Shown here in pieces: positions 23,430 through 35,700 of a stretch of DNA of 64,000 nt. Origin of the DNA: Sabellastarte sp. h YS-2021 (taxonomy: Eukaryota > Annelida > Polychaeta > Sabellida > Sabellidae); the NCBI GenBank assembly GCA_964017235.1, contig OZ024931.1, positions 105,790,221-105,854,220 on the forward strand. Reading direction: 5' to 3'. Numbering within the stretch: position 1 is the stretch's first letter; each line of letters opens with the position of its first letter. The position numbers were made by a program, and so were the translations under genes. The notes under the pieces were generated by a model. That model saw only the letters and a list, made by a program, of their open reading frames with translations. It made no database searches and was not told where the DNA came from.

Positions 23430-24405
23430 AACTAGAGGATCGCTTGCAAAGCAAAATATTTGAAAATTCAAAATGGCCGCCATTTCTGATGGGAGAAATT
23501 TTTCTTAAAAAACTGGATCAGCTACTCAGAAGTACCCTGTGCGTCAAAAATTTCGTCGAAATTGCTCTATCTAGCACAGTTTTCGAGATACCAGGATTTT
23601 TGTGTTTTGCATTTTTGAAAAAAATTCGAAAATACAAAATGACCACCATTTTTGGCAATGAAATATTTGATGAAACCTGGAAAGGCTAGTCTTCACAGAT
23701 ACCCGGTGGGTCAAAAATTTTGACGAAATCCCACTAGTAAATTTTTATTTGATGAAGAAAATGGTTTCAAAAAGTACTCATATTTTAGTATTGTTCTATA
23801 TGTGTACCTTACGAGCCTATATTTCCAATTTTGTGTTTGGCATTTTTTGTCAAAAATCCGAAAATTAAATATGACGCCAAATTTTGGGGAGGAGAAAATT
23901 TTTGATAAATTGAAGAAAGTAGTTTGCTTAGACACCCTGATCATTGAAAATTTCGACGAAATCGCTCTATCTCACACAGTTAAGGAGATACAAGCAGTTT
24001 TGTGTTTTACTCGTTAAGAAAATTGTTAACACTTAATTAATCATCAATAACTCAGTCATTTCTTAACCAATCCCTGCCAAAATTTAATTTCGCCCAGATC
24101 TTTATATGAGGGAGGTATTTGCTAAATTTCAGGTGGAAAGATAAAGTGCTTCATAAGTTATCATCTGGACAAGAATGCCCTTCCAAAAAACGCCTTTTTG
24201 GTCATGCAACCTCTCTGATTAGTTAAAATGTCATTGCAGCGTATTCAGAAAATTTCCCAGGGCTACTGCATACACCTGCCAAATTTGAAAGAAATCCACC
24301 GAACGGTCACAGAGTTATGAGGAAAAGAAAACGCTGAGCTCACGCAGCCGGCAGAGACAGATATCCTTCCCATATACAAACAAGCATCCCTTGCGGGACG
24401 CTTAA
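23430..24405 (+). mobile_element. Diverged satellite element abutting A4
   Basis: It begins AACTAGAGGATCGCTTGC at the base after A4. It carries about three old units of the ~170-bp family (23455-24010; one spacer reads ACGAGCCTATATTTCC), then the tail shared with 9460-9780, and ends AAGCATCCC-TTGC-GGGACGCTT (24382-24403). Confidence 0.65.
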
Positions 24406-24612
24406 ATATAGGAATAATTTCTATCCTTGGTGTAGTTTCAATTTTGACTAACATATTTCAAAGGGGAACTAAGTTAACACAACGCAGTGTCCCGTTAAAT
24501 AATTTCCCATGAAATATGTTCATTTAACCTGTTTCTACGCCACAGCACATGCATGTAAATGGTTATATTACAAGCTGAAACCACCAATATTTGACATAAT
24601 ATTCAACATATA

Positions 24613-26010
24613 CAGGGCGTCAAGTTACAAGTGGGTCTCAGAAAATAGGAAAATAGGAATTTCGGGAGTCAAAAAATAGGAATAAAATAGGAATATTACT
24701 GAAAAAATATAGTGAAAATAGGAATCTTTTTTAACAAGATAGTCTCCTAACACCCCTATAGCCATCATGATGCACCACATTTCCCTTTATTTTGCACTAA
24801 TCTTAGAACAATGGAAAAAATATAGTCAAAATAATACACGTGTATCTCAAGTAAGCATCATACTTATTGAATTACATCCAAAAAGCTTATAAATACACAT
24901 TCTATAGAACTACATATGTACATGTAACTCAGTTCAAAACTAGACCAAGGACCCACAGATGCAAGATGTATCCACCGGAAAAGGCCAACTAACATAGTTT
25001 AGAAGAAAAACTGCATTTTTCAATAATAAGTTGAAAGCACTTTTAAGTTTGGCTACCCTCATTTGATCTTGAAGCAGGGGCCCAAGGTCAAATGTGACCA
25101 CATCGGAAGACTCACAGCCCATGATTTCCTATAGGTTGGTTTACCATCCCAAACCTCTAGGGCCAATAATAAGCAAATTATAAGCACTTTTAAGTTTGCC
25201 TAACCTTGTTTGACCTTGAAGAGGCAGCCCAAGGTCAAATCCGACCACAGCAGAAGATTCGCAGCCCATGATTTCCTATAGGTTGGTTTGACATTCCAAA
25301 CCTCTAGGACCAATAATAAGGGAGATATAAGCACTTTTCATGACTGAAAAGAAACGCCCGTGATGGCCATCGTTTTTCAAAATGAGGAAAAAAATATTTT
25401 TAATCAAGATTTTATAATGATGAACATATCCAGCGAATTTGAGATTTCTACCTAGAATTCCCTTTGTTCTAGAGGCCTGGAGGGCCAACAAAACTCCTTG
25501 CTGAAAGTCGAAAAACGCCCGTGGCAGCCATCTTGTTCTTCAAAATGAGGCCAAAAATATATTCCCAGCCAAGATTTTATGGTTATGAATATAACCTGAA
25601 AATTTAAGAAATCTACCTACAATACCCTGGCCTCTAGAGGGGTAACAAGAAAATCTCTACACACTGCTCTCCGGTGGATACAATCATAACTAGATTGATG
25701 CCAACATATCCCCAGACAGGTCATTTCTCATGCCAAAGGCATTCAGTGGGTATTTTTGCAGCACTCATTTTGTGAAATTCACAATTATAATAAACCATTT
25801 TTCATTTTTCAATGATGCTGTAAAATTTATACTTCATTATGATTTGAGAAAATTAGTCATTTTCCATGTGATCAACAACATTTAGTGACTTAAAATACAT
25901 TATCATCTCCAAAAATAGGAAAAAATAGGAATTTCCCTGGAAAATAGGAATAAATAGGAATTTGTTAAAAAATAGGAAATAATAGGAAAAAATAGGAACT
26001 TGACGCCCTG
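24613..26010. mobile_element. DNA transposon-like element with CAGGGCGTCAAGTT ends
   Basis: CAGGGCGTCAAGTT opens the element and AACTTGACGCCCTG closes it, a perfect 14-bp inverted repeat. CATATA flanks both sides (24607-24612 and 26011-26016), a likely target duplication. Inside each end lies a cluster of AATAGGAA words (about 24637-24730 and 25912-25998), and both clusters read in the same direction. No transposase frame is present. The TIR resembles hAT ends, but the duplication I see is 6 bp rather than 8, so the superfamily is open. Confidence 0.65.
24938..25687 (+). mobile_element. AACTAGA-type element nested in the CAGGGCG element
   Basis: It starts AACTAGACCAAGGACCC. GTATCCACCGG (24968-24978) is mirrored by CCGGTGGATAC (25671-25681), an 11-bp perfect subterminal inverted repeat. 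The body holds the CCTCTAGGACCAATAATAAG repeat (25060-25340) and two AAACGCCCGTG blocks (25352 and 25513). Another AACTAGA follows at 25688. Confidence 0.5.
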
Positions 26011-26056
26011 CATATAACAACCGAAATGCTGATTACGCTTATCGTCTCAATAGCAC

Positions 26057-26821
26057 GTGGCTTTCTACCAGTAAGCGCCCGCCTACCAGTGAACACCCTA
26101 GACGTGGTTACCTCGGCTCTACTTTACTTGCGTGTAGAGCCGTGGCACAACCCCACGTAGAACTGGAGATTTGCATAAAATCCTTTTCTGTTGAGTAAAA
26201 CTTAAACAAATGACTGGAAATTGTAGAATGTAGTTAGAAACAACTGATATTAAGCCTAGGCCACAGTAAATGCAGCATGTGTGTAAAATATATGCTATTT
26301 TACACTTGTTTTACAACAAAAGAACATTTTCAAATTTCTGGAGAAATTGTCCAAAAAACATTGAAAATGAGTAAATGTTATTTAATTTTAGTTATCTATG
26401 TTTGCATGTTGACTAATTGTTGAAGGAAATGTAACAAAATAGTTGTGGGAACAGTTGCGTGCAACCATTTGTATGGAATATGTGTCTTATGCAAATCTCC
26501 AGTTCTATGTGGGGTCATGCCACGGCTCTACACGCAAGTAAAGTAGAGCCGAGGTAACCACGTCTAAGGTCAAGGATAAATGCTTCTATAAGTCTACAGA
26601 ATGGGCATTCACTGGTATTTACGGTTTGCCGAAAAACCGCTGACGAGATAAATTGTTAAAATATAACAGTTTCTAAGAAATATGGCACAGTATCCTCGAA
26701 GAATTAATTGTAGTGCAAGTCATTTGATAATTAAATCATAGAAGAAAATTATTAAAGTTGTAAATATAATTTAAAATTCAAAATATTAAATAAATATGGG
26801 CGTTTAATGATAGGATGCCAC
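26057..26821. mobile_element. TA-type MITE, copy interrupted by a second MITE
   Basis: GTGGCTTTCTACCAGTAAGC at the left is mirrored by a diverged GGGCGTTTAATGATAGGATGCCAC-like end. The uninterrupted relative is 38889-39192, and the two align across most of their length (GCTTCTATAAGTCTACA, TTCACTGGTATTT). Confidence 0.75.
26101..26564. mobile_element. Nested 464-bp MITE with 78-bp inverted repeats and TA duplication
   Basis: 26101-26178 and 26487-26564 are near-perfect inverted repeats (GACGTGGTTACCTCGGCTCT at the outer end). TA stands on both sides (26099-26100 and 26565-26566). Each repeat contains its own palindrome, GGCTCTAC...GTAGAGCC. TA duplication fits the Tc1/mariner superfamily. The middle is non-coding. 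Confidence 0.9.
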
Positions 26822-28984
26822 TACTGCACCCCTGTAACCCACGTTGAGCGATAATGTAAGATTCATCTGGAAAACTTTCAAATGCAAACTAGATACTTTA
26901 ACAAAATTCCACAAAATTGATTAAATAATTGTTAGATGAATAAAAATATACATTTTATCTAGTTTAGAGTTTTCTCGGGAATTCTTTTTGTATTTTTTCA
27001 TAATTTGGTCGCATTTACCACTCTTCGGTTACAAGATATTACCGGAGATATTACGTTCTAGACCTCGGACCTTATTTATGAAAAGATACAAGTCTTGGCA
27101 TGAAGTAGATTTTTGTCATTTGAGAGCAGCATGTAGGACCTGTGTGACTTTAGAAAAGCAGCCATTTCTGATAAAAATGACCCTTCTTCCTCATATACGA
27201 AAGTGTTTGTGTACTTCATATTTAAAAAATAACATAAGAACTCAGAAAATCCAGCTGGCTTTAAAAGCCAATTTTTAACAAGAATACATGTTGCTAATTC
27301 TTAAATATGGCCAATATAAATTCTGTGTAAACCTGTAAAAGAATTATAGTGAATACTTGCAAATATTTTATTAACCGAATGTCTTCCAGGTATCAAACAT
27401 ATGCAGTCTAGGGAAAAGGTGTAAAGTTTTCCTTAAATTTATTCCTGTCCTCATGACAATTCCTGTCACACCCCATTGAAGTTTATTGCTGTGAGCTGGC
27501 AGGTTATGTTTTCTTAAGGGGCGCGTAACACAGATATGTTGGTGCAGTAAAATGTTTCAACTCTTTTCCTTGGTTTTTAGTGGAAAACATTCAATTTTGA
27601 CTTGTTCTTTGACTGTAGAAGACTATTAGAAAAAATGAAACGAGTGATTATTAATCTTCTATCAGTGAATATTCAGAGTATATTTTATTAACCTTAATCA
27701 TACAATACCTAACAAAATTTTTATTTCAATTTATCCTATTATTAGAAACTGAACCAGAAGTGCTTGTATACAGCATGGGGACAGTGATTCGCCCATAAAA
27801 ACAGCAAAATGCAGTTTCTTGAGAACAAATATGCAGTGTGGTTTTATAAAAGTTACTAGAATGAAAAGAGGTTCCTCAAATTGTAAAATGATTGTAGCAT
27901 CATGAAATATATTTTGTGATAAGTACAAATACACCCACAGAACTTGTCCCATGGTAATAAGAATAAGGCTGTTGGAAAGTGGACAGCATTTCGCTCATTA
28001 TTTTATACTGTTCCCCAAAAAGTTACAAAGACTGTTTAACACTTTGCAAAAAATAATTAAAGCTAAAGATCAATTCTTCTCATTGTATTCTAGCATTTAA
28101 TGAAGTTATAAATAGTATTTATATTGACCCCAGACACAGCTTAGAGAACATACAGCTCTCTGCATCAGTCAGATGCGGTTTGTTAGGCATATTTCTCACT
28201 GACATATAAACTTTTTTATTCATCTTTATAATCCTGCAAGCTGTCAGTTCTAAAATCGTATCAAGACATGTAGCACATTTTTTCTATGCTACAAGGCTCC
28301 TTCAGTATCAACACAGATGTTAGTTTAAAGTGAGGTACAACAGAAATTGGCAAATTGCTGTCCCCCGCGAATCACTGTCCCCCCCTGTAGTGCAAACCTG
28401 GAACATGATTCAGACATTTATTAAAATATTTCACACTGGAAACCTAATATATACACTAAAATTTGTTGTGGGAAAAAAAATAAATTCATTCCTTACATCC
28501 ATTAAGAGGTTTTGTTTTTGGTGCATTTGTTTATCTGTATTTGCAATTACACTAACAGTAACTGGAGATAATATTTTTGACATAACTCATCCCAAGTCAT
28601 GGCACATATACAGAGAATTCAACCATTCAGAATATGGCTGCTGACAATTGCAAGATATCTTTGTGAATGTCAAATCCCTATGTCAAAATACAAATAAGAT
28701 GTAAGGGTTTTAATATAATCCCTGTTTGATATTGTAGTTGGGGTCAAAAATTCATATTATCTCCCTCAAAAATATCTATGATCTATAATTACAGTCATTT
28801 ACTCATATTACTCATTATTTAAAAAAACCCAAAAAGCTATTTCTCATTTAGCTATTAAGATAGACCTCTAAATCAGGTAACCCACTTTATGGTTTAGAGA
28901 ATGCAAGTATAAGAATGCAAAATATTTTGGTGTAATGCTCAAGATCTAGTCATTTTGTAGTCATAAGTATTTTATTCAAATCAG
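26822..28984. other. Gene-free AT-rich stretch
   Basis: No supported exon. A 96-codon frame at 26988-27278 has no convincing splice sites. GGGGACAGTGATTCGC (27776-27791) recurs inverted at 28368-28384 as GCGAATCACTGTCCCC, which may mark the ends of a ~600-bp old inverted-repeat element, but I see no target duplication. Confidence 0.4.
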
Positions 28985-30250
28985 CTACTGGTCCCATTCC
29001 TCAGTTTTGGCCTTAGGTTTGCAAAAGAAACCAAAAATATGGAGGACCATGGAGTAGGGCTCAAAGGTAAAATCTGATCTTTCTAAAGATTCATGGGGGG
29101 GGCTCGGTGGTGTAGCGGTTAGAGTTCTTGCCTCCAACCTCTGAGGCCGCTGGCTCAAATCTCAGGCCGGGCGCTTCATGTTGGAAAGTTGGTAGTTACT
29201 TGTTAATGCCCAGTGGTTTACAGTGCAGTATGCACTGGTTTCCTCCACCTGTAAACTACCCATTGCAATATGCCCTGGCTGTTGAACGTGACATAAAACA
29301 ACAAATAAATCTAAATTCTAAAGATTCGCAGTCTATGGTTTCCTATGAGCTGTTTCCACATTCTAACAGGAGGAGATGTGCAGAAACAAGTTTTCAGTTC
29401 TATGTGCACACATTATCCGACAACAATCACACTGCCCTTCCATCCTGCGTTCATATTTTTTATAAATTTTATAATGTCAAATTTTATAGTATGAAATAGT
29501 GTCAGATTGTATAATATTTTATTTAATAGTGTTATTTTATAGTGATTTATATATTTTTTGTACACATTTTATATCAAATTAAAGCTACAATGGATGGAAG
29601 AGCTGGTTGCTAAGGTCACCACAATGTAAACAAACCTATGCAAAACAATTTATTCCTTGTAAAAATTTAAAAACATGAAAGAAAAATCTACTAAATAAGC
29701 TTAAATGTCATGTTAGAATAGAAATAATCCACTCATACTCAAAATGCCGTGTAAAACCATGATCACTCATGGATTATTTCTACATTGGAAATTGGAAAAC
29801 CAATAATTACAAAGATAAGGCGTTTTCACAAACACAATTTGGCCTTAAAATGGGGTCAAAGGTTAAATCTGACCTTTCCATAAGACTACTAGCCCATGAT
29901 TTACAAAAAGTATGTTTGACATTCTGAACCTGTATGACCAGTAACAAAGAGTTATAAATGTAAGTATGCAAGAATACATTTTACATGTTTATAGGAGACA
30001 TATAAATATGTGTGTCATACATGTCAGTCAAAGGATAATCTATCCCGAATGTTAAAGCCAGACAAAATATGAAGAAATGCCCCAAATTTGACCTCATTAG
30101 AAGGCTGCCATTGGCTTATAGGTGAAGACCAAGGCCAAACCACAATATAGGCTCTAAAACCTCACCCATATTTATCCACAAATATACCAAATTAGACAAA
30201 ATATACCAAAGGTCTTAAGAAAATATTTGCAAGCTATGGTGTCTGAAATT
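28985..30250. repeat. Dispersed repeat of the GGTCAAAGGT type, split by a SINE
   Basis: The phrases GGGGTCAAAGGTTAAATCTG, CCATGATTTACAAAAAG and TTGACATTCTGAACC match the units at 16200-17050 and 25060-25340. The SINE at 29093-29315 sits between GATTC and GCAGTCTATGG of one unit. Confidence 0.6.
29093..29315 (+). mobile_element. tRNA-derived SINE with 12-bp target duplication
   Basis: A tRNA-like head (A-box-like TGTAGCGGTTAGAG, B-box-like GGCTCAAATCTC) is followed by a body with GGAAAGTTGGTAGTTACTTG, AGTTTACAGTGCAGTATGC-like sequence and AAACTACCCATTGC, ending in ATAAATCTAAA. TTCTAAAGATTC occurs immediately before (29081-29092) and after (29316-29327). A pol III promoter is expected for this class. 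Confidence 0.85.
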
Positions 30251-30268
30251 AAATCTCTGTGTTTGTTT

Positions 30269-30410
30269 GTTTATTTGGGGTTTTACGTCGCTTTCAACAC
30301 TGTACAGGTCATATCACGACGGGTAGTTGGAAGGGCAGAGGAAACCAGTACATATAGTTCGCAATAGGCAGTAGGCATGACACTGAAACACTGAAGTTAT
30401 CCTTACTTTT
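30269..30410 (-). mobile_element. SINE 3' fragment, reversed
   Basis: GGGGTTTTACGTCGCTTTCA, the CAGGTCATATCACGACGGG phrase and GAGGAAACCAGTACATA are the reverse of the SINE body seen at 35479-35700 (AAACTACCCATCCTGATATG). The tRNA-like head is missing. Confidence 0.6.
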
Positions 30411-31072
30411 ATATCCATGGGTAAAATGAATAGATTCTTATGATTTTTTATGTGAAAAGGGTCTGACCAGAGGAAGAAGTGATTTAATTTTGGGAAAGAT
30501 ATGGATCACATTCAGGATACAAGAAATCTATAATATCCAAAAATACCCCATCTAGTGGGGCTTTGCACTCTACAAGTGATTTTTAATCTCTTTCATGTTT
30601 ATATCAATATGTACAACAAATACAATCCACCCTCTGTACAAGTACACTGGTATCTAGTGTAAGTATCATGTTTGTTTTGTTTTGTTAACACTTAGGGGCA
30701 GGCTTCTGTGTAATTTGAGTGACATGTGTTAAATTTATGACCTTTTAATGGAACCTGAAATCCAGTCATTTTCCTACTCTTTTCCCCTAAACTATATACA
30801 TGAAGTAAAAATTGAGGTATTTTTATGGGATACCTAGTCTGGTTAGGATATGTGCATCTAGTGACCATGGGAACTTATTTATGCCAACTCGTACCCACAA
30901 CTTATACACAATTTTGTAGAATATTAATAGGTTAAATGTACTCATATGTCCTAGTATGCATATTAAAGTAATAATATGTGATCAAATACATATAGTGAGT
31001 TAGGTACAGTAATTTTAAGCATAGTGCTGTGATATGATCTTTAAGCAGCCTTTCTTCTGTAATAAAATATTA

Positions 31073-31256
31073 CTAGAAAACCTCGTGGAATTTTGTGACC
31101 TCATAATTCTTCATTATTTCATTGTGAATAGCAGTTGCTAGTAATTGTGTACAAGTATATCTGTTTATCAAAACGTCCTCTGCTTTTGGAATGAAAGTTT
31201 TATCTGCCCCATATAATCTATAAGAGAAGCTTTTTTGATTTACAGATTTCACTAAA
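31073..31256 (-). CDS. Possible terminal exon of an unrecognised host protein
   Basis: On the minus strand an acceptor-like ACAACACATAG precedes an open frame that reads SLVKSVNQKSFSYRLYGADK, FIPKAEDVLINRYTCTQLLA, then TAIHNEIMKNYEVTKFHEVF, and stops at TAG 31073-31075. The amino-acid mix looks protein-like and not repeat-like, and the stretch matches no repeat elsewhere in the window. No upstream exon was found, so the phase (one base before the first full codon) cannot be tested. The acceptor lacks a strong pyrimidine tract. Function unknown. Confidence 0.35.
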
Positions 31257-31280
31257 CTATGTGTTGTAATTGAGCTCAGA

Positions 31281-31424
31281 GGTATACTCAGTGGCCCAGT
31301 GGTTAGCAAGTATGGCATCTAATCACACACAGTCACCTCTGTGTGGGTTTGACTCCCACTAGTGACAATGCTAAGGACCTATCCCAATATGACACTGGCT
31401 GTTGGACATAATGTAAAACCCCAA
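31281..31424 (+). mobile_element. SINE, short copy
   Basis: CAGTGGCCCAGTGGTTAGCA resembles an A-box region and GTGGGTTTGACTCCCAC a B-box arm. The body is short (TATGACACTGGCTGTTGGAC) and ends ATAATGTAAAACCCC. No target duplication was seen. Confidence 0.6.
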
Positions 31425-32818
31425 TTTTGAACTTTGCAATTTTTGGAGAGGCAATTCATTTGACTCACATCTCTGAATGGGGCTGATTGCATAAAATGTC
31501 TTAGCAAAAGTCTTTTAGTTGAATCCATGGGCTCAGACGAAGGGGATAGCCTCAAGGGTCTCAGTGTCAGCTTTTAGCTGAGACATAGGGCCCAAAAGCT
31601 GAGACAGGCATGAAGTAGGTTTAAGTTTTGTAAACAAAAATCAAACAAGACTGCCACGATTATTTCTCCACTTCGAAATTTGCAAGGGATGAAAATAAAG
31701 ATGCAAATGTATAACAAAATCTCTACTGTTCACCTCAACAATACTAAAACCTTTTTGCAGACAGGTTTTAACCATATGAAACATGTGCTGCATCTTTTAT
31801 CAGATATTCTTCCATATGCTTGATTATATTCAATAGATAAGACAAAATTTACTTCATCTGTCAATATACAACTATATAAAGTACCTAGAAAATATAAATG
31901 CGCTATTTACTTTAACTATGTTGCATCAGCATGGATGAGTCATATTTGTGTTGTCAGATTTTATAGTGGGTACACCCGGTAACAGTCATCGGAACGGGAC
32001 AGTGAAACGGAACGCAAATATAAATTGTAAACAATAGACGTTGAAAGCACATTCATACCTACCTATTGATATTTGTATCATTATTTTATATATTTTAACT
32101 CATTTCTACACTGACGGACAATAAAAGCCTTTCCTAATATGGGGGGGGGGGGGTCTGTTGCTTGCGGGGTTTCCATGAGAAAGGGGTTCAGCACTGGAAT
32201 GAGGATGAAAGAGTCGGCACCTGGCCCATGTACTGCACTGTTTTAATGAGCATTATTCTCAATATGTGTTCTACAGAATCTGTTCAACACCTTTATAACC
32301 TGTAAATGGAATCCTGAGCTCCTCAATGTTTTATTCAGTGGGCCTGTACCCCTCATTCACTTAGGCCTGTGCACAGAAATAGTGTGCACTACTCTTGTTA
32401 TTTATGTTCCAAAGTACTTTCTGAGCAGGTTGTAACTGGGCTTTGTAATAAATTTTGACACTTATTTCTCATGAAAAATTATATATTATTATAAAGTATA
32501 ATAGTATAAACATTTACCTTGTTGCTTTATCTCACCCATTTGTGCACCTATATGCAATCAAAACTGAATCTATTGCAATGTTTTTTTTTCTTTCCATATG
32601 TTGCTTTATGGTTTCCCCAGACCTTCAGACTTTCGTAGTTTCTTTACTCCCAACTTTTGACGGAAATTATAGTCAGTAGTTAAATCAATGATTCCAATTG
32701 GGCCCAAATGGCCCACCATCTAGTGAGACATCAAAGGGTACTTGGGATTATAAGATTTTGAGTGTCAGAACCAACAATATTCTTCATTAAAATGGTGAAA
32801 GTACCATATTGTACCCTT

Positions 32819-33590
32819 CCCAGATAGCAAGACGCTGTAGGGCCACCACTGGCCCACCAGGTCGGTCCGATATTGGCTGTAGCTGGTGGCTAGCCATTGG
32901 CGCGACCAGCTGTTAGACAGTAGTCCACCATTGTCAGCCGACAATAAGGTTTACTGGTGGTTCATCAGTGGCCCACTGTTGGCAGCCAATAATAAGCTTT
33001 TCTATTAGTCCACCAGGGATCATCTTCATCTTTAACCTTTACTAAAAATAAAATATTTGCCACCAGTGGCCCACTGGGTGCCCATCATGGGTCCTTTACT
33101 ACTTATGTAGTGGGTGGACCATTGATGGACCACCTGGGGCAAATATATAAGCAAGTAATATATGAAGTAATAAAGTGGAGGAAAGTCTGACTGAGCAAAA
33201 TGAAGGACAACCAAATAAGTTTGTTTATATACATGACATTAACCAAGTCTTATGTTAAGTGAAAGAAAATGCACATTTTACCTAATTTTCTCCAGAATTT
33301 TACACCAGTGGGTGTAGGCTGGTCCCTGAGATGCAGCCACTGACCTTGGTAGTTGGTGGGCCAACAGTGGCCCACACAAAATATTTAGATTTTGAAATAT
33401 GAATATTGAATATTGTTAAATAGTATGTCAGAAAACAATAGTTGAGGTTGCTTATGATGTTGTTTATAATACTTTAAAAATTTTGAAAAAAAAATGCAGT
33501 CAGTGGTCCAGCAGTGGCTCAGTGGTGGCCCACTAGCTATATTTTGCCACCCATAGCCAATGGTGGCCCACTAGGGTCTTGCTATCTGGG
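32819..33590. mobile_element. MITE-like element with CCCAGATAGCAAG ends
   Basis: CCCAGATAGCAAGACGCT opens and AGGGTCTTGCTATCTGGG closes the element. The inverted similarity continues through GGGCCACCA. The interior repeats GTGGCCCAC and CCACTGG-type words in both directions. No clear target duplication. Confidence 0.6.
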
Positions 33591-35478
33591 TTATTAATAG
33601 CCTCAAAACTTTGTTAAGATTGAGTTTCTGCAAATTCATTTCCCCTAAAAGTATAGTCAAAGTATGTTCTCTCATCAAATATATGAATGATTTTACAATG
33701 ATTTTAATTGATAATAAAACTTCAATAAGGTATTCTATATAGCTATCTTCTGTTGTCAGTTGCTACTTATTTTAATCCTCAATTTGTCTTTGACTCCTAT
33801 AAAAAGAATGCAACATGTATCTTGGAATTGCTTTAATTTTTTATTGCTCTGAGGAATTTCTAGGTAAATTATTTTCAGAATTTCACTATAAATACAAGAA
33901 GTCAGTCAGAATCATAAAGTAGATCATATCACTTGTATCAAACTGGGTACGGTGTTGTGGGGAAAACAGTGCAAAACATTTGGTAGGTCATATCAGTTGC
34001 AGTATTTTGGGTTGGGAGTTGTGGGGAAAACACTGCAAAACAGTGTACAGGTCATATCAAAGGAGGTAGATGGCAGTGGAATACATTGAACAGGTCATAT
34101 CACAATTACAATATGAAGGCAAGGTACATCATGAACAGTTTAACCAGCATACATTCACAGTTTTTTATGTGAAATAGTAATACAAACAAAATGCATGGAG
34201 AAAAAAATTGTTCTAATTGCATTCAGAAGCTTTGGAAATATGTTATATACTTAGAAATGAGTAAAGTTAAAGATTCCAGTGTCTATCATATATATTGAAA
34301 GTGTCATTAATGCATGACAGAACATAAATTTTCTAGAAGCAACAAGTTAGATATATTGTTAGCCTTTGTAGAGAAGGCTGAAAAGTCTCAAAGCTACATA
34401 AATCTACAAATGAAATTTCTTCCAAGATCTTCAATTTGCTTGTGACTTCTTAATAATTGTATAATGTATATGAGACTACATTTAGTAATCATAAAGTTTT
34501 TAAATAGATGTTCATATAATAGGAAATAATTCTAAAAATCACTATGCAAATGGTGTCAAAATTATCAGACTTGCACACAAACAACTTTGATGAGGGACTG
34601 TGAATTGAGTGAAGGCTGAGGTTGGGGATCAACTATTCTCAAATATTAGTGTGCAGATTGAGAGAGTCCACTGTAAGGTATCAATAATATGGTGATTTTA
34701 GTAGATCCTGATCGAGTTCTTTGGGGGAAGGGATCAAGAAGTTTTAGTACATAGTGTGAATGAGTGTTGAGAGACACACACAGAGGCTGAGTGGGGGATC
34801 AATGATGAATGTCTTGAGGATTGTTTTACCAGATGATATTTTGATAATTATTTGTCTGTAATGAATTTTAACACAAGATAAAAGCAAATTTTGACATGTT
34901 CAAAGGTCAACATGTATCTCTATTTGCTTCATTTTTATTTATTGCTGTTCACTTTATTATTTTCTCATTTGCTTATTTCATGGATGATATAATTGAAACA
35001 TAACTGATTTATGGGTTCTTAACCTTATAAATATCTTTGGCAATGCCCAAGAAACTTTGATGAAGTAAAAAGTTTCATAAACTACAATGAAATGGTGTAA
35101 AACATTAATAGCAAATATCATAATTGTAACATCTGTAACAATATGTGACCTATGCAATGTCTCTATCAAAGTTACTTAGTTCTAATGCAAATGATTTGTA
35201 TGATGTTCTTGATGTTGATTCCATTGAAAATTAGTCGAATAAAATGACTTGAATTGTAAATGCTTAGTCAATGTTTGTCACCAGACGCTTGAATGATAAT
35301 GATTTCCATCCCAAATTAGCCAACATTTGAAAAAGCTAGAAAAATAATTTTAGTTTTTGCTTTAGAGGTAAAAATAACTCAAATAATATGCACATATTTC
35401 CCACCTATGAAGACAGTTGCTTCAATTGGACTGGTTTCCAAGTAAATATACCAATCACTTTAGTAAATAGAAATCACT

Positions 35479-35700
35479 GGGAGGGCACGGTGACACAGTG
35501 GGTAACACTTCCCCTCCCACCTCCGAGGTCTGGGGTTCAAACCCTGAACTGAATGTGGGAAAGTTGGTAGTTACTTTCTGATGGTCAGCAGTTTACAGTA
35601 CAGAACCTTGACCGACTGTATGTACTGGTTTGCCCTGTTCATAAAACTACCCATCCTGATATGAAACAGTATTAAAAGTGACGATTAAATCCAAATAATT
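35479..35700 (+). mobile_element. tRNA-derived SINE
   Basis: Head GGGCACGGTGACACAGTGGG, B-box GGGTTCAAACCC (35532-35543), then the same body as 29093-29315 (GGAAAGTTGGTAGTTACTTT, AGTTTACAGTACAG) and a 3' end of AAAAGTGACGATTAAATCC followed by A/T-rich sequence. Confidence 0.8.

Noticed and set aside
26988-27278. 96-codon plus-strand frame with Cys residues
   Set aside because: No convincing acceptor or donor and no recognisable motif order; it may be chance.
29100-29175. Possible tRNA genes (also at 31281 and 35490)
   Set aside because: Box-like words are present, but cloverleaf arms are imperfect and a shared non-tRNA body follows; these are SINE heads.
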